The notes under the pieces: generated by a model
The model's database searches: none
Told to the model about the DNA's origin: nothing
What the model saw: the letters and a program-made list of their open reading frames with translations, nothing else
Program-made: the position numbers and the translations under genes
Shown: positions 7,428-8,424 of the stretch, piece by piece
Layout: every line of letters starts with the position of its first letter
Numbering within the stretch: position 1 is the first letter of the stretch
NCBI GenBank assembly: GCA_031259505.1
Contig: JAIRLL010000297.1
Location: 1-8,424, forward strand
Length of the DNA: 8,424 nt
Direction of reading: 5' to 3'
From: Tannerella sp.
GTDB lineage: Bacteria; Bacteroidota; Bacteroidia; Bacteroidales; Tannerellaceae

Positions 7428-7458
7428 TTCGGGATTCGGAACTCGAAATTCGGGATTC
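7428..7458. repeat. Short tandem-like direct repeat after the 142-residue protein gene
   Basis: TTCGGGATTC occurs at 7428-7437 and again at 7449-7458, a 21-bp period. The stretch between them plus the second copy (CGGAACTCGAAA ... ATTCCG, 7437-7460) is also roughly palindromic. It lies 16 nt past the stop codon of the upstream gene. Nothing shows a function; it may be repeat debris or a weak transcript-end structure. Confidence 0.4.
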
Positions 7459-7619
7459 CGCATCGTGAAGTACATATTCGCGTTTCACCGTGCGGAAAAC
7501 AGGCCGCATGGCGTGCGGACATGCTTCGTTTCCATCCGAATCGAAAGAGTAGGGTAGGGGAGTGTGGCTGCACATCACCACATTATATAAAGTTTAACTG
7601 TTTATTCACGAAAAAAAAT

Positions 7620-8015
7620 ATGGAAAATAATATACTGGATCATCCGGTCTTTGAAACGGTCAGATCAGGCGGTAAACTGCTTCCGTTCATGAAAACAAAA
7701 CGTTATGTGCTCAGGGAAAACGGAAGCGAAGTGAAGAAAGAGACGTTTTATTTTAACAAGACGCAGTTGCCCGGATTTATGAATGCCCTTTCGACGCAGA
7801 ATTTTTCGGGCGTGAAACCGATTGAAATTGTTTCGGCGCAGGGCGGCTGCTATATGGACGTCGTCACGGCGAGCGACCGTCAGTTTGTTGCCGTTCAACT
7901 GTATGAATACGTTCCTTTCGCGTTTTACCCTGTGAACGACATGTATCAGTTCAGAGGGAAACCGGCCGAAGATTTTCTTGCATACTTCGACAGATGCAGG
8001 AAAGCGGCCAAATAA
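7620..8015 (+). CDS. Hypothetical 131-residue cytoplasmic protein
   Basis: I chose ATG 7620-7622 (MENNILDHPVFETVRSGG) over an in-frame ATG at 7521. The sequence between them encodes non-protein-like residues (RKSRVGECGCTSPHY), while the later ATG follows a run of eight A, typical of a Bacteroidetes start. The product has no signal peptide or membrane segment. It alternates short basic and aromatic stretches (MKTKRYVLREN, KKETFYFNK, AVQLYEYVPFAFYPVNDMY) in a way that suggests a small, mostly beta alpha/beta fold ending in a basic helix (FLAYFDRCRKAAK). No catalytic motif or known family is recognised. It is followed 32 nt later by a strong terminator, which supports a real, probably single-gene transcript. 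Function unknown. Confidence 0.78.
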   Translation: MENNILDHPVFETVRSGGKLLPFMKTKRYVLRENGSEVKKETFYFNKTQLPGFMNALSTQNFSGVKPIEIVSAQGGCYMDVVTASDRQFVAVQLYEYVPFAFYPVNDMYQFRGKPAEDFLAYFDRCRKAAK

Positions 8016-8047
8016 CAGACGCCCCTGAAAGGACGCGCTGAAAATTC

Positions 8048-8090
8048 AAAACTCCCGACCTTTGCACAGGGCAAGGCCGGGAGTTTTTTT
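8048..8090 (+). terminator. Rho-independent terminator, probably bidirectional
   Basis: AAAACTCCCG (8048-8057) pairs with CGGGAGTTTT (8078-8087), and inner CCTT/AAGG and GC/GC pairs extend the stem past one mismatch and a bulge to a 5-nt loop (8066-8070). Seven T at 8084-8090 follow on the plus strand. On the minus strand the stem is followed by TTTTGAATTTT. It lies between two convergent genes (131-residue protein and nrnA-like) and can serve both. Confidence 0.88.
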
Positions 8091-8178
8091 GCGCAGTATC
8101 CCGTCTGAAGGTTTGACAGGTTTTCCTTTTTTCAAGTTTGAATTTACGGCGGCAAAGGCAGGGCGAAAAAGTCGTAAA

Positions 8179-8424
8179 TCAATACTTTTCGGGATTAAAT
8201 TCATTCAGTCCGTGTTCGAAGGCGTCGACGGCTTCGGCCAGCGTGCCGTAGAACTCTCCTCCGGAGGCATTCAGGTGTCCGCCGCCGTTGAAGTAGGCGG
8301 CAGCAAAACGGTTGCACGGGAAATCGCCTACCGAGCGTAGCGAAAGCTTGACGAAGTCGGTATCTTCGCGAATAAGGACGGCAAAGCGTATGCCTTCGAT
8401 GCTCAGAGGCAGGTTGACGAAGCC
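8179..8424 (-). CDS. nrnA: DHH/DHHA1 phosphoesterase, NrnA-like, C-terminal part only
   Basis: The last 81 codons of a minus-strand gene that enters from the right edge and ends at TGA 8179-8181; the start lies outside the window. The visible part is the DHHA1 substrate-binding domain: IRFAVLIRED, then VKLSLRSVG, then FNGGGHLNASGGEF, the hallmark GGGHxxASG loop that in NrnA-type enzymes binds the end of short oligonucleotides. NrnA-type enzymes degrade nanoRNA (2-5 nt) and in many bacteria also dephosphorylate pAp. The closing helix (TLAEAVDAFEHGLNEF) is usual for the family. Because the catalytic DHH domain is out of view, the assignment to NrnA rather than another DHHA1 protein rests on the GGGH motif and the short tail. 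Confidence 0.87.
   Translation of the reverse strand, partial: GFVNLPLSIEGIRFAVLIREDTDFVKLSLRSVGDFPCNRFAAAYFNGGGHLNASGGEFYGTLAEAVDAFEHGLNEFNPEKY

Noticed and set aside
8142..8179. Second terminator directly after the nrnA-like gene
   Set aside because: ATTTACG/CGTAAAT can pair over 7 bp, but the 24-nt loop and missing U-tract make it weak; the hairpin at 8048-8090 is a better candidate.

Overview
The window looks like chromosome from a member of the Bacteroidetes, most likely Bacteroidales. The grounds are a glycogen synthase of the eukaryote-like GT3 family beside a DUF3417-type alpha-glucan phosphorylase, A-rich leaders without Shine-Dalgarno sites before most start codons, two good matches to the Bacteroidetes -7 promoter box (TAnnTTTG), and a NrnA-type DHH phosphoesterase. 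Base composition is mixed: the central operon is fairly GC-rich, the hicB gene at the left is visibly AT-rich. I cannot name the genus.

Left edge (1-742): a perfect 50-bp inverted repeat starts at the first base of the window, so it may extend further left. Next comes an orphan HicB-family antitoxin gene on the minus strand. Just upstream of hicB is a short open stretch whose last 24 codons look like the C-terminal end of a HicA toxin, so this appears to be a decayed hicAB pair. A 13-bp hairpin lies between that remnant and the end of glgP.

Centre (743-5901): a three-gene minus-strand operon, transcribed from high to low coordinates: an omega-amidase/nitrilase (YafV/Nit2 type), glycogen synthase (GT3), then alpha-glucan phosphorylase (GT35). 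The gaps are 5 and 39 nt. A candidate promoter lies about 100 nt before the nitrilase. The second and third enzymes make and break alpha-1,4-glucan, so the operon carries both directions of glycogen turnover. Why the amidase leads it is unclear.

Right side (5902-8424): an intergenic stretch carries a diverged relative of the left-edge repeat. Then come a minus-strand exported-protein gene split by a one-base frameshift in a run of nine A, a divergently transcribed plus-strand gene for a small membrane-anchored protein behind a good -7 box, and a plus-strand gene for a 131-residue hypothetical protein. A bidirectional terminator follows, and the window ends in the C-terminal part of a minus-strand nrnA-like gene that runs off the right edge.

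I saw no tRNA, rRNA, CRISPR array, complete insertion sequence or phage gene. No convincing new multi-gene system is present. The points most worth a second look are the long perfect palindrome, the decayed toxin-antitoxin pair, and the frameshift in the A9 run.
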